Of a DNA stretch of 64,000 nucleotides, positions 27,038-34,443 are shown piece by piece. Position numbers and translations under genes: made by a program. Every line of letters begins with the position of its first letter. Positions within the stretch are counted from its first letter, which is position 1. The DNA lies in contig NZ_JADMOL010000002.1 in NCBI RefSeq assembly GCF_015558675.1, forward strand, positions 97,965 to 161,964, read 5' to 3'. The notes under the pieces were generated by a model, which saw nothing but the letters and a program-made list of their open reading frames with translations, was not told where the DNA came from and did no database searches. The stretch comes from Paenibacillus sp. 1001270B_150601_E10. GTDB taxonomy: Bacteria > Bacillota > Bacilli > Paenibacillales > Paenibacillaceae.

Positions 27038-27973
27038 ATGGATCTTGAGAAGCAAAGATTAAGCATCGAAGCAGCAAGATTGTATTATATGTCGGATTAT
27101 AGCCAAATGGACATTGCGACCAAGCTGGGAGTGTCTCGCCCAACCGTATCAAGACTGCTTCAGTATGCGAAGGATCAGGGCTATGTCAGAATCAGCATTA
27201 TTGATCCTCTTGAGGATTTGGATGCTTTAGGGGACCAGGTGAAGCAGAAGTACAATCTGGATACGGTTATCATAGGGTATTCCCCGATAAACGAGTATTT
27301 GGAGATACAGAAGCATATTAGTCAAAAGGCTGCTGATTACCTGCATGAAACGGTACAGGATTCGGATATTATCGGCGTGACCTGGGGAAGAACGATGCAT
27401 GCGGTTGCCCTGCGGCTTCAAGAGAAGCAGGTGCGAGGCGTTGAGGTTGTTCAGCTCAAAGGCGGCATCAGCCATTCGCATGTGAACACGTATGCAGCGG
27501 AGACGGTTAATTTATTCGCATCCGCCTATCAGACGATTGCGAGATACTTGCCGCTGCCGGTCATCTTTGACAACATTGAAGTGAAGCAGATGGTAGAGGA
27601 GGATCGGCATATTCATCGAATCATTCAACTCGGCAAGCAGGCGAATATTGCAGTCTTTACGATTGGAACATTGAATGACGATGCGCTGCTCTTTCAGCTT
27701 GGTTATTTTAGCCAAGAAGAGAAGAAGCTTCTGCAAAGCACGGGTGTCGGCGATATCTGCTCACGCTTTTTTGATAAAGACGGTCATCTGTGCAGTGAAG
27801 AGATTAACAATCGTACGGTCGGAATCGATCTGTCCGATTTGCGAGAGAAGGAGAAGTCCATTCTCGTTGCAGGCGGCCAGCAAAAAGCCGAGGCCATTCG
27901 AGCTGCTCTTATCGGCGAGTACGCGAACATTTTGGTGACGGACCAATTTACAGCACAGGCATTGCTGCGATAA
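27038..27973 (+). CDS. deoR: DeoR-type regulator of deoxynucleoside catabolism (SorC family)
   Basis: A 311-residue repressor of the SorC/DeoR (B. subtilis DeoR) family. The N-terminal HTH is at residues 18-45 (SQMDIATKLGVSRPTVSRLL). The rest is a sugar-phosphate-binding domain with GVTWGRTMHAVALRLQ, QLKGGISHSHVNTYA and the late GQQKAEAIRAALIG. In B. subtilis the protein represses the dra(deoC)-nupC-pdp operon and is released by deoxyribose-5-phosphate. Here it lies immediately before deoC, and a near-perfect copy of the B. subtilis operator is present in the deoC promoter. Together these make the assignment strong. Confidence 0.93.
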   Translation: MDLEKQRLSIEAARLYYMSDYSQMDIATKLGVSRPTVSRLLQYAKDQGYVRISIIDPLEDLDALGDQVKQKYNLDTVIIGYSPINEYLEIQKHISQKAADYLHETVQDSDIIGVTWGRTMHAVALRLQEKQVRGVEVVQLKGGISHSHVNTYAAETVNLFASAYQTIARYLPLPVIFDNIEVKQMVEEDRHIHRIIQLGKQANIAVFTIGTLNDDALLFQLGYFSQEEKKLLQSTGVGDICSRFFDKDGHLCSEEINNRTVGIDLSDLREKEKSILVAGGQQKAEAIRAALIGEYANILVTDQFTAQALLR

Positions 27974-27990
27974 CACAATAGCGTTGATAA

Positions 27991-28046
27991 AGTCCCTTGG
28001 AGATGGATTGGAGTGCAAAGCTCTATTCTCCAAGGGGCTTTTTTTG
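27991..28046 (+). terminator. terminator after deoR
   Basis: AGTCCCTTGGAGA pairs with TCTCCAAGGGGCT (one G-U), then seven T residues. This separates deoR from deoC. Confidence 0.9.
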
Positions 28047-28093
28047 TGTACGGAGAAGTTAGTGCGACGCGTCCAGTTGTTCATGATTATGAC

Positions 28094-28112
28094 ATGAACA
28101 AAATTTCAAAGC
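28094..28112 (+). promoter_or_regulatory. DeoR operator palindrome upstream of deoC
   Basis: CATGAACAAAATTTCAAAG closely matches the B. subtilis DeoR operator, ATTGAACAAAATTTCAAT as I remember it. It lies just upstream of the -35 region, the same place as in B. subtilis. Confidence 0.75.
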
Positions 28113-28117
28113 AATAT

Positions 28118-28147
28118 TTACTTTTGTTCAACCGTCGTGTTATGATA
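28118..28147 (+). promoter_or_regulatory. deoC promoter with an internal DeoR half-site
   Basis: TTTACT (28118-28123) and TATGAT (28142-28147) are spaced by 18 bp. Between them lies TTTTGTTCAA (28123-28132), an inverted copy of the operator half TTGAACAAAA. In B. subtilis a second half-site between -35 and -10 is needed for cooperative DeoR binding. Confidence 0.65.
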
Positions 28148-28212
28148 CCGATGAAATCAGTTACAAGCCATTTCGACTTTCTTGACAAATAGAATGCAAG
28201 GGGTGTACAGCT

Positions 28213-28878
28213 ATGAACATAGCAGGCATGATTGACCACACACTGCTTCGTGCAGACGCAGTGCAAGACGAGATTAAGCAGCTGACAGATGAAGCGAAGC
28301 AGTATGGCTTTGCATCGGTATGCGTAAATCCGACATGGGTAGCTTACAGTGCGAAGCAGCTCGCAGGTACTCCAGTGAAGGTATGCACCGTTATCGGCTT
28401 CCCGCTCGGGGCAGCGACTTCTGCAGTGAAAGCATTTGAGACGCAGGATGCGATTCAGAATGGAGCTGCTGAGATTGATATGGTAATCAATATCGGTGAG
28501 CTGAAGGCTGGCAACGATGCATATGTACAGCAGGACATCGAGGCAGTTGTGAAGGCAGCGGCAGGAAAAGCTATTGTGAAAGTGATCATCGAGACTTGCC
28601 TCCTGACAGACGAGGAGAAGGTTCGGGCTTGCGAGCTGTCCTTGAAGGCAGGAGCTGACTTTGTAAAGACTTCTACCGGCTTCTCTAAGGGTGGAGCGAC
28701 AAAAGAAGATGTGGCATTAATGCGCAGTACGGTTAAAGACCAAGCAGGCGTGAAGGCATCCGGCGGTGTTCGCAGCTTGGAGGATGTGAAGGTGATGATC
28801 GAAGCGGGCGCAACAAGAATTGGCGCTAGCTCCGGCGTAAGCATTGTGAATGGAGAGACGTCTTCGTCGTCTTATTAA
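28213..28878 (+). CDS. deoC: deoxyribose-phosphate aldolase
   Basis: This 221-residue class I aldolase splits 2-deoxyribose-5-phosphate into glyceraldehyde-3-phosphate and acetaldehyde, the last step of deoxynucleoside breakdown. The Schiff-base lysine is K152 in [11 protein letters not shown], and the proton-relay lysine is K181 in VKASGG. The opening [10 protein letters not shown] and FGASVCVNP-like [10 protein letters not shown] are also family marks. Length is normal. Ribosome site AAGGGGTG. DeoR operator elements lie in its promoter. In relatives deoC is usually followed directly by nupC; here a terminator and about 5 kb of foreign DNA intervene before nupC. Confidence 0.97.
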   Translation: MNIAGMIDHTLLRADAVQDEIKQLTDEAKQYGFASVCVNPTWVAYSAKQLAGTPVKVCTVIGFPLGAATSAVKAFETQDAIQNGAAEIDMVINIGELKAGNDAYVQQDIEAVVKAAAGKAIVKVIIETCLLTDEEKVRACELSLKAGADFVKTSTGFSKGGATKEDVALMRSTVKDQAGVKASGGVRSLEDVKVMIEAGATRIGASSGVSIVNGETSSSSY

Positions 28879-28884
28879 TAGATG

Positions 28885-28970
28885 GAGCGGTTGGTTTGGC
28901 TGGCACGCTGGAGGATATGGTAGCAGCATCTGTAATATCGTGATGAAAGCAAATCCACCCGCTCTTTTTT
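28885..28970 (+). terminator. terminator after deoC
   Basis: GAGCGGTTGGTTT pairs with AATCCACCCGCTC with G-U pairs, then six T residues. The loop is long (about 55 nt). Confidence 0.6.
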
Positions 28971-29054
28971 CTCAATATCTGATAGCAGGAAAATCATGCA
29001 AGGAGTAAGCCAAGACAGGGGACTGTCTATGTTATTTTAACCAATTTGAAAGCG

Positions 29055-29189
29055 TTAACACCCTACTAAACAAAAATATTTAATGCTCCCTTGTCGTTTT
29101 GCTTCTTTTGCATTCAAAGCAAGTACTGCTCCAAGAAACTTGTTATCCTTGTAAATGTGATACGTCCTTTTAGAAATAGGATGGAACAT
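29055..29189 (-). CDS. small 44-residue protein in the island
   Basis: MFHPISKRTYHIYKDNKFLG opens a 44-residue basic peptide. CAAGGAGG lies 8 bases before the ATG on the minus strand, which decides this start over a longer frame. No family recognised. The sequence reads like a small phage or conjugative-element protein. Confidence 0.5.
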   Translation of the reverse strand: MFHPISKRTYHIYKDNKFLGAVLALNAKEAKRQGSIKYFCLVGC

Positions 29190-29243
29190 CCGTCTGCCTC
29201 CTTGAGAATTAAATTTTTTCCGGTGCCCCTTCCATGGCCATGG

Positions 29244-29266
29244 GTCCCCTAAAGGGGAGTTTTTTT
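29244..29266. other. short GC hairpin with T-run
   Basis: CCCCT and AGGGG (29246-29257) form a short hairpin followed by seven T residues on the plus strand, although no plus-strand gene ends here. It may be a remnant terminator. Confidence 0.3.
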
Positions 29267-29389
29267 CCTTTTGACACGGACTTGGAACCAAACGGTGAGC
29301 AATCAGTCAAGGTCTGCGCAGCTCTTTTCTCTCGTCCTCTATTTATCCATACAGAGAGAAAAAAATAGTGCCCTTGACAGAGGGCGTCT

Positions 29390-29455
29390 CGATCTTGATA
29401 AGAAGCAAGTGCGAGGAGCGCAGCGAGAGGCTCCGCTTGGTTCTTATTTAGATCG
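29390..29455. repeat. large imperfect hairpin in the island
   Basis: The arms CGATCT..ATAAGAA.CAAG (left) and CTTG.TTCTTAT..AGATCG (right) pair over about 17 bp with small mismatches and enclose GGAGC/GCTCC. More GC palindromes follow at about 29520-29580 (GGAGCC/GGCTCC and a CCTGGC/GCCAGG-type repeat). This cluster of folds without a gene suggests the end of a mobile element or a structured RNA. Confidence 0.4.
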
Positions 29456-29538
29456 ATCCGGTTGGTACCATGGGAGGGGCAAAAGGAAGAAACCTTTGAT
29501 CCGAGGCCTTGAATCGATCGCGGAGCCGGCAAGGCTCC

Positions 29539-30053
29539 TTACCCTGTCTCAAAATAAAGGGCCTGGCCAGCCAGGGCTTCCGTATAAGATGACGTCAGCA
29601 AGTTATTGGGATTGTCTACTTTTTGGTTCACTCTATTACTTCTTGAGTAGCCTTGACATGGTGTGCCGCCTATCATAACCGGTGAAGTAATTCGTTTGGG
29701 ATCTACCTTGCGAATATCTTGAGTAAGCACATGATTTCCGAGATTGACTCGATACGAATTAGCGGCATCTTCATCCAGTTCGACAGCGAGTTCAATTTCG
29801 AACCCTTCCTGAAGGAAGCCAAAATCTAAAAGGCCGCACCTGAGAAACAGCTATCTACAGCTAAAGCTAGACCAGCATGCTTAATCGCATCCTGAATATA
29901 GCGCACGGATGAGGTTTGTTGCTCCTGGATCTCCTCTTCATAAAAGGAAAAGGAAAACTGTTCAACGCCACCGACAACCTTTTCCAGTTCAATTCTGGAA
30001 ATAACAGCCGTGGCCTTCTGCTTCACCTTTAAAATCCGTGTAATATCGCACAC
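29539..30053 (-). pseudogene. broken DNA (cytosine-5-)methyltransferase
   Basis: Read on the minus strand, the N-terminal 75 residues end in AVDSCFSGAAF. After a one-base frame change in an A-run (29828-29831) the frame continues LDFGFLQEGFEIELAVELDE, then VLTQDIRKVDP and GGTPCQGYSRSNR. These are C5-methyltransferase motif I (SCFSGA-FLDFGF) and motif IV with the catalytic Cys of PCQ. Homology stops near 29600, just after NPNN, so at least the target-recognition and C-terminal motifs are gone. It is therefore both frameshifted and truncated. The frame may extend upstream past the GTG at 30053. Likely the relic of a phage- or restriction-associated methylase. Confidence 0.75.
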
Positions 30054-30102
30054 TTTACGAGAAAGTTTGGTATTCTTTTGAGAATATTCTTGACTTGCAT
30101 CC

Positions 30103-30195
30103 TTAGATTCGTTCCTTCATGCGGCCGATCAACTTGCCGCTGGCACAAGCACAACAAAAATCTAGCCCCACCAAGGTTCCGCCAGGTGCGTTCAT
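30103..30195 (-). other. short Cys-containing ORF, possibly a gene fragment
   Basis: A 30-codon frame (MNAPGGTLVGLDFCCACASG and on to GRMKERI) lies just upstream of the methyltransferase remnant on the same strand. The open frame extends 10 codons upstream of the Met without a ribosome site. The CCxC cluster and basic tail look like the end of a small metal-binding protein, but no family is recognised. Confidence 0.3.
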
Positions 30196-30216
30196 ACGCA
30201 GCGCCGGAACGGTGGG
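30167..30216. repeat. strong 50-nt hairpin in the island
   Basis: CCCACC, GTTCCG and TGCGT on the left pair with ACGCA, CGGAAC and GGTGGG on the right, giving about 17 base pairs around a TCAT loop. It overlaps the start of the small Cys-containing frame. Confidence 0.45.
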
Positions 30217-30568
30217 TCTCTTACGTCAAGGGGAAAACTGCAAAGCAGGCAAACCCTTGATGAAAGGAATGCTGTGGTACGCTTTGCCTGTTGCGGCATG
30301 GGGCTAAAAAAGGCCGCAGGCTTCAGCGCAGCTGAAGGCGACCACTTCTAGAATGAAATCGTTCCTCATAATTTGTATAAATTTTTTATAATACTAATAA
30401 CGAAGTAAAGTCATTATTAAATCATTTCGAGAGGTTCGTAGTGAACCGTTAAAATGGATGAATATTAGGGGCAATATATATCAATATATACTTCCGAAAC
30501 AAGCCTTTCCTGTGTTTATCACTGACCCATCTATGCTAATTTTAATTCTGCGAAAACCCTTTTTCCAC

Positions 30569-30627
30569 AAAAAAAGACGCTAAGTATCCAAATAAACCCC
30601 ATAATTGGAGTTTGGATTCTCGCGTCT
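30569..30627 (-). terminator. terminator of the beta-lactamase-family gene
   Basis: AGACGC (30575-30580) pairs with GCGTCT (30622-30627), with TATCCAAA/TTTGGATT inside; on the minus strand a run of seven T residues follows. Confidence 0.75.
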
Positions 30628-30724
30628 CTTCCATTTCCTTCTGACAGAACAAGCCAATCATTCAACCTTTTCTAAAATCAAATAACATGACAACAAAATA
30701 GCGAGACGATGGGAAATCAAGTCA

Positions 30725-31813
30725 TTAAAGTCGCTCTTCCCATATCCAAATTGGCTGCTGAAGAACGATAGATGTAAGATGACGGTTGATTCTTTTTGCA
30801 TTCACTGTCATCTCGTTGCTAAGCACGATCACGGTTAAATCCTCGTCAATTAGCCGTGCAACATAATGGCGGAAGCCACTTGGATATCCTCCTGGATGCC
30901 CAACTGCTTTTTTTCCCATAACATCTTGAGTGTACCAACCATATCCATATCGATGCGGAAACTTTTTAGCATGGGTCATACTCATCAACTCAGATGTTTC
31001 TTTGCTTATCAGCACATGATTACGCAAGGCTCTGTCAAACCGTTCTAAGTCTTCCGCTGTAGAAATAATATCTCCAGCTGCGTACGCTGCAGAATGATGC
31101 ATGAAGGGTCCGACTTTTCCTTCAATATGTCCTTCCGCTTGCGGCATGCCTGCTGGAACTGTGAACATAGAATTAAACATGCTGCTCGGTTCAAAAATAT
31201 GCTCTTCAATATAATTGGCATATGACTGTCCGCTGACTTTTTCAATAATAAGTCCTAGCATCACATAACCCGTATTACTATAGCGAAAGCTTTTACCTGG
31301 GGTAAATTCTAATTCAGAATAGCTAACGGTTTTTACAATATCAAGTGGATTCCATTCTTGGCTGTAGTCGAATTTGAAATTCGGCTTTAGATAATCCGGA
31401 ATCCCCGAGCTATGGCTTAGTAGATGACTTATTGTAATAGACTCTCCCTTTGGAAAGTCTGGAAAGTACTGCGAAACTGCATCATCTAGGTGTAGGCGTT
31501 CCTGTTCTACTAGTTGCATGACTGCTACTGCAGTGAATGTTTTCGATAACGAAGCGATCGGATAGAGCGTGCTTGGGCTGTTAGGTACATCAGCGGCAGC
31601 CAATCCGTAACCTTTTGAAAATAACACTTCACCTTCCTTTGCAATCAGGACGGTTCCTTGAAATTTTTCATTGGTCAAATATTGATCGACTTTTTCGGAA
31701 ATGCTTCCTGATAAATCACTATGGCTGTTACGTCCCAATAACAGCAAAGCTACTATAACCACGATTACTATAACAATTATAGTAATATAGAATATTTTAA
31801 AGGACTTTTTCAT
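30725..31813 (-). CDS. serine hydrolase of the beta-lactamase / penicillin-binding family
   Basis: This 362-residue class C beta-lactamase-like protein has an N-terminal membrane anchor (about residues 7-28, very hydrophobic) and an extracellular domain. The catalytic SLSK tetrad (SxxK) is at about residues 88-91 in IASLSKTFTA, and YSNTGY gives the YxN motif. GHPGG in KKAVGHPGGYPSG takes the place of the KTG/HxG motif. Such proteins are often D-aminopeptidases, esterases or cell-wall enzymes, and resistance is not implied. It lies alone in the degraded island with its own terminator, and its base composition is more AT-rich than the flanking deo genes, in line with acquisition. Confidence 0.88.
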   Translation of the reverse strand: MKKSFKIFYITIIVIVIVVIVALLLLGRNSHSDLSGSISEKVDQYLTNEKFQGTVLIAKEGEVLFSKGYGLAAADVPNSPSTLYPIASLSKTFTAVAVMQLVEQERLHLDDAVSQYFPDFPKGESITISHLLSHSSGIPDYLKPNFKFDYSQEWNPLDIVKTVSYSELEFTPGKSFRYSNTGYVMLGLIIEKVSGQSYANYIEEHIFEPSSMFNSMFTVPAGMPQAEGHIEGKVGPFMHHSAAYAAGDIISTAEDLERFDRALRNHVLISKETSELMSMTHAKKFPHRYGYGWYTQDVMGKKAVGHPGGYPSGFRHYVARLIDEDLTVIVLSNEMTVNAKRINRHLTSIVLQQPIWIWEERL

Positions 31814-31836
31814 ATTTATACCTCTCAGTCTATTGG

Positions 31837-32016
31837 GATTTTGGTGATGATCCTTCTAAAAGCAAACTTAAAACTTATTATGTAGGAAATGGTACTCGTG
31901 CTGATGTAGAAATTAATTACGATGATGATAATCGAACAGCTATTGATTGTTCACCTGATCAAATGGTTTGCTGTGATTTCTCCAAAACAACCCCTTTGTT
32001 AACGTCCTATTCATGA
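31837..32016 (+). pseudogene. C-terminal gene fragment, unknown
   Basis: An open frame of about 60 codons (DFGDDPSKSKLKTYYVGNGT, ending SKTTPLLTSYS) has no start codon or ribosome site. Its amino-acid pattern looks genuine (acidic, two adjacent Cys in MVCCDF), so it is probably the tail of a lost gene. No family recognised. Confidence 0.35.
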
Positions 32017-32157
32017 ATAAGACGTTATTAATATGTAAATCCCTTATAATCATGTAGATTCGAAATGGAAGAACAACTTCTCTGCTTCAAGAAACTCACA
32101 CATTACCATCAACATCATATATCCAACTCGTCTAGAAGGATGCCACATCGGTGATGC

Positions 32158-32320
32158 TTACTTTTTGCCGAGCTCTCCAAGCAAGGCCTTCCACCGTTCC
32201 AAGGTCTCATTTACTTTAGGCTCGACGGATACTTCAACTACCGCTTCTACCTTCTCCAATTCCCCGTTCGCCGCTTTTTCAGCTCACTCCGTATAGCACG
32301 GGCTTTTTTTGTTCAGCCTT
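32158..32320 (-). pseudogene. fragmented small phage-like ORFs
   Basis: On the minus strand the tail AAKAANGELEKVEAVVEV-like frame (ELEKVEAVVEVSVEPKVNET, ending ALLGELGKK) has no start. A preceding frame in another phase reads SKAEQKKPVLYGVS and also lacks a start. Together they look like two small adjacent genes that have lost starts through point changes. Confidence 0.35.
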
Positions 32321-32324
32321 ACTT

Positions 32325-32648
32325 CTAAAACAGGATTGGTTCTAATTCCTGATTATCTTCTTGTTCCAAGATTGCAAGGACTTCATCTCGGCTGTGGCCG
32401 GCTATATATAGCTCATGAAGTCGTATGTTTCTTTCACCACCTTTAACAACCTCGCGTAATCGAGGAAGAACCTCATGTACCAGCGTATTCGCATAATCCC
32501 TATCTTTTTTTCCACTTCTAGTAGTGTTCTTGTATGCTTTAATGACAAACTGCTCAAGCTCCTCAATTTCCTGCACTACCTCAGCCATGTATGTTTCAGT
32601 GTCTGTTTTTATACGTATATGGTACTCTCTTTGATCATCCTCAAGCAT
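32325..32648 (-). CDS. 107-residue phage-like protein of unknown function
   Basis: An acidic, probably helical cytoplasmic protein (MLEDDQREYHIRIKTDTETY at the start, EVLAILEQEDNQELEPILF at the end). AAAAAGGAGG lies 8 bases before the ATG on the minus strand. The middle VIKAYKNTTRSGKKDRDY is basic. No domain recognised. It is part of a run of small minus-strand genes with tight spacing, typical of phage or integrative elements. Confidence 0.6.
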   Translation of the reverse strand: MLEDDQREYHIRIKTDTETYMAEVVQEIEELEQFVIKAYKNTTRSGKKDRDYANTLVHEVLPRLREVVKGGERNIRLHELYIAGHSRDEVLAILEQEDNQELEPILF

Positions 32649-32723
32649 AGCTATACCTCCTTTTTAGCTATGCGGTATTTATGTCCGTACAAGATCAATT
32701 GACTTGCACGGACATTAACTCCC

Positions 32724-32894
32724 TTACCAATCCCAAGTAGGTAATTCCTCACATTGAGAAGCGTCTCGATCCAAGGGAATCCAAGAACAGCCTTCCTTTT
32801 CTGCAAGAACCAATGAATTCAGTAGTTCAGCTGGAATCGGATGCCGATTTCCTACATTCTCGGTATCTACTCCAATTAGATAACCGTAATCCAT
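32724..32894 (-). CDS. 56-residue small ORF in the island
   Basis: The frame reads MDYGYLIGVDTENVGNRHPI and ends EELPTWDW. It has no good ribosome site; its start overlaps the end of the 45-codon frame upstream, so it could be translated by coupling or be the second half of a frameshifted gene. Unknown family. Confidence 0.4.
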   Translation of the reverse strand: MDYGYLIGVDTENVGNRHPIPAELLNSLVLAEKEGCSWIPLDRDASQCEELPTWDW

Positions 32895-33013
32895 AGAATT
32901 AACAGGTAAGCGAATTCATTTGACACATTAGCAATCTGGTTTAGAAACTGGCCTGTCTCTTGTTGAATATGTGCGGTAGAAAGTTCAACTATTTTAAGAA
33001 TAATGTCTTTCAT
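32876..33013 (-). CDS. 45-residue small ORF in the island
   Basis: MKDIILKIVELSTAHIQQET opens the frame, with AAAGGGGTAATTGTG before the ATG. The last residues (YLLILWITVI) come from the region that also encodes the next ORF in another frame, which suggests a possible frameshift joining the two into one gene of about 95 residues. Confidence 0.4.
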   Translation of the reverse strand: MKDIILKIVELSTAHIQQETGQFLNQIANVSNEFAYLLILWITVI

Positions 33014-33042
33014 CACAATTACCCCTTTGTGGATTTTCGCGT

Positions 33043-33486
33043 TCAAGCTTTAGAAGCTTCGCCTTTGCTTTGTCTGCTTCTCGGCTCAACGAACGAATAA
33101 GAGAATCTTTTTAGCACCTGTTCATCTATACCAAGCTCTTGACGCTTTGCTTTCTTTACGTTCTTAATATAAGGCCAATACTCGAAATTGATATAAACTC
33201 CAATGTGTTCCGGTATCTCTTCTTTTACTTGATCAAATAGTTCTTGTGTCATCACGAAATAATTATAATGACCACAAAAGGTGTGATGTGCTTTGGATCT
33301 AAAATCACTCTTCGATACTTTAATTTCATAGCAGCGCCACGTACCTTTTGTGTCATAGGTGATATAGTCAACACGTTCTTTTCCATCCCATCCAATTGTC
33401 ACTTCAAAACAACCAAACACGCCGGCTTTGTTTGTAACGGATTCAAGTGCTCGCTCAAGTGATAACGTTACTGCTGTTTTTGCCAT
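33043..33486 (-). CDS. MmcB-like / PD-(D/E)XK nuclease-fold protein
   Basis: This 147-residue protein starts MAKTAVTLSLERALESV after AAGGGGGATGAC on the minus strand; an upstream in-frame Met at 33516 is not favoured. The core ERVDYITYDTKGTWRCYEIK, with the D..ExK arrangement, is the signature of MmcB-like and related restriction-endonuclease-fold proteins found in phages and integrative elements. They are thought to process DNA, but activity has not been settled. It lies in a row of small minus-strand genes, probably one transcript. Apparently intact. Confidence 0.7.
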   Translation of the reverse strand: MAKTAVTLSLERALESVTNKAGVFGCFEVTIGWDGKERVDYITYDTKGTWRCYEIKVSKSDFRSKAHHTFCGHYNYFVMTQELFDQVKEEIPEHIGVYINFEYWPYIKNVKKAKRQELGIDEQVLKRFSYSFVEPRSRQSKGEASKA

Positions 33487-33496
33487 GTCATCCCCC

Positions 33497-33715
33497 TTAG
33501 AGGGCATACTCACCATCTGTCAACTCTGTTAAATTTAGCGCTCTAATCACCAAGTTTTGCACCATTTCCAGTTGCGTATTGTCCAATTGATCGACTACTA
33601 GATCATTCATGTCCGTGAGCATTTCCATAACTGCATCTTCCAGATTTTTAAGTGTAGGTCCTGTTCCTGCTGGAATGATTGGAGTGTAAGTTTTTACTTA
33701 TGTGCAGCCTTTCAT
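33497..33715 (-). pseudogene. small island gene with in-frame stop
   Basis: The frame starts MKGCT at 33715 after AAGGGAGAGATGGG, meets a TAA at 33698-33700, then continues VKTYTPIIPAGTGPTLKNLE and ends LTELTDGEYAL just before the MmcB-like gene. The good ribosome site and long downstream frame suggest a real gene of about 72 codons broken by one nonsense change. Internal Met codons could still start a shorter peptide. Confidence 0.5.
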
Positions 33716-33886
33716 TTCCCATCTCTCCCTTGGCCTGTGGCTCTTTAAATTTGATTTCCTCCTTCGGCATGCATCAGCTGTTAGAGTAACAGATGGGTTG
33801 ATTCACTTGCCTTATACCAAAACAACAACTATTTCCTTTTGTTTCAGTTATGAATTTCGCATCTATGAATAGGGGAGGAACTACAG

Positions 33887-34440
33887 ATGAAGTATGGGAT
33901 CGCAATCGTAGGTTTGCTGACTGTGTTTGGACTTACCTATATCGCAAGTAAAGACCGGCGCAGCATCCGCTATCGCCCGCTTACGCAAATGATTATCTTG
34001 CAGGCCGTATTGGCGTTCGTGCTATTAAACACAACTGTTGGTGATACGCTGATTCGAGGCTTTGCCTCCATCTTTGAATCGATACTCGCTTATGCAGCCG
34101 AAGGCATCAACTTTGTATTCGGCGGCATCGTCAACGAGGGGCAAGGAACGCAGTTTTTCCTATCGATATTGCTTCCGATTGTGTTTATCCGCATTAATCG
34201 GGATTCTGCAATACACCAAGATACTGCCCTTTATCATCAAGTACATTGGATTAGGCTTAAGCAAAGTGAACGGCATGGGCAAGCTTGAATCTTATAATGC
34301 AGTCGCTTCAGCTATATTAGGCCAGTCAGAAGTATTTATCTCTGTGAAAAAACAAATCGGGCTCCTTCCCGAGCGCCGTCTCTACACCCTATGTGCATCT
34401 GCCATGTCAACCGTGTCGATGTCCATCGTCGGGGCATATT
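33887..34440 (+). pseudogene. nupC: NupC-type nucleoside transporter, frameshifted and truncated
   Basis: The start (MKYGIAIVGLLTVFGLTYIA) has a strong ribosome site (GGGGAGGAACTAC). The frame follows concentrative nucleoside transporters up to SILLPIVFI. About 34190 two bases are missing, and the correct sequence continues in another frame: [20 protein letters not shown], then [19 protein letters not shown] and [16 protein letters not shown]. There the gene stops abruptly at about 34437 and deoB sequence begins. Around 185 of about 390 residues remain, so the transporter cannot function. In relatives this protein brings deoxynucleosides into the cell for the deo enzymes. Confidence 0.85.
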
Positions 34441-34443
34441 GTG

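Larger units (their letters stand above)
28971..33880. mobile_element. degraded mobile / prophage-like island inside the deo locus
   Basis: Between deoC and nupC, both deoxynucleoside genes read in the plus direction, lies about 4.9 kb whose gene remains are almost all on the minus strand. They include a frameshifted and truncated cytosine-5 DNA methyltransferase, small phage-like ORFs, an MmcB-like endonuclease-fold protein, a stop-containing small gene and several GC-rich hairpins. An apparently intact beta-lactamase-family gene sits in the middle. No integrase or transposase and no target-site repeat was found, so boundaries are approximate and the element type is inferred. Confidence 0.5.

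Noticed and set aside
29380..29460. Group II intron start
   Set aside because: A GTGCG string occurs, but no domain V-type hairpin or reverse transcriptase is present.
29271..29678. 135-codon plus-strand frame in the island
   Set aside because: It runs across hairpins and over the reverse of the methyltransferase fragment, with no ribosome site.
30725..31813. Antibiotic-resistance beta-lactamase
   Set aside because: The motifs fit the wide serine-hydrolase family, and nothing in the sequence shows hydrolysis of antibiotics.
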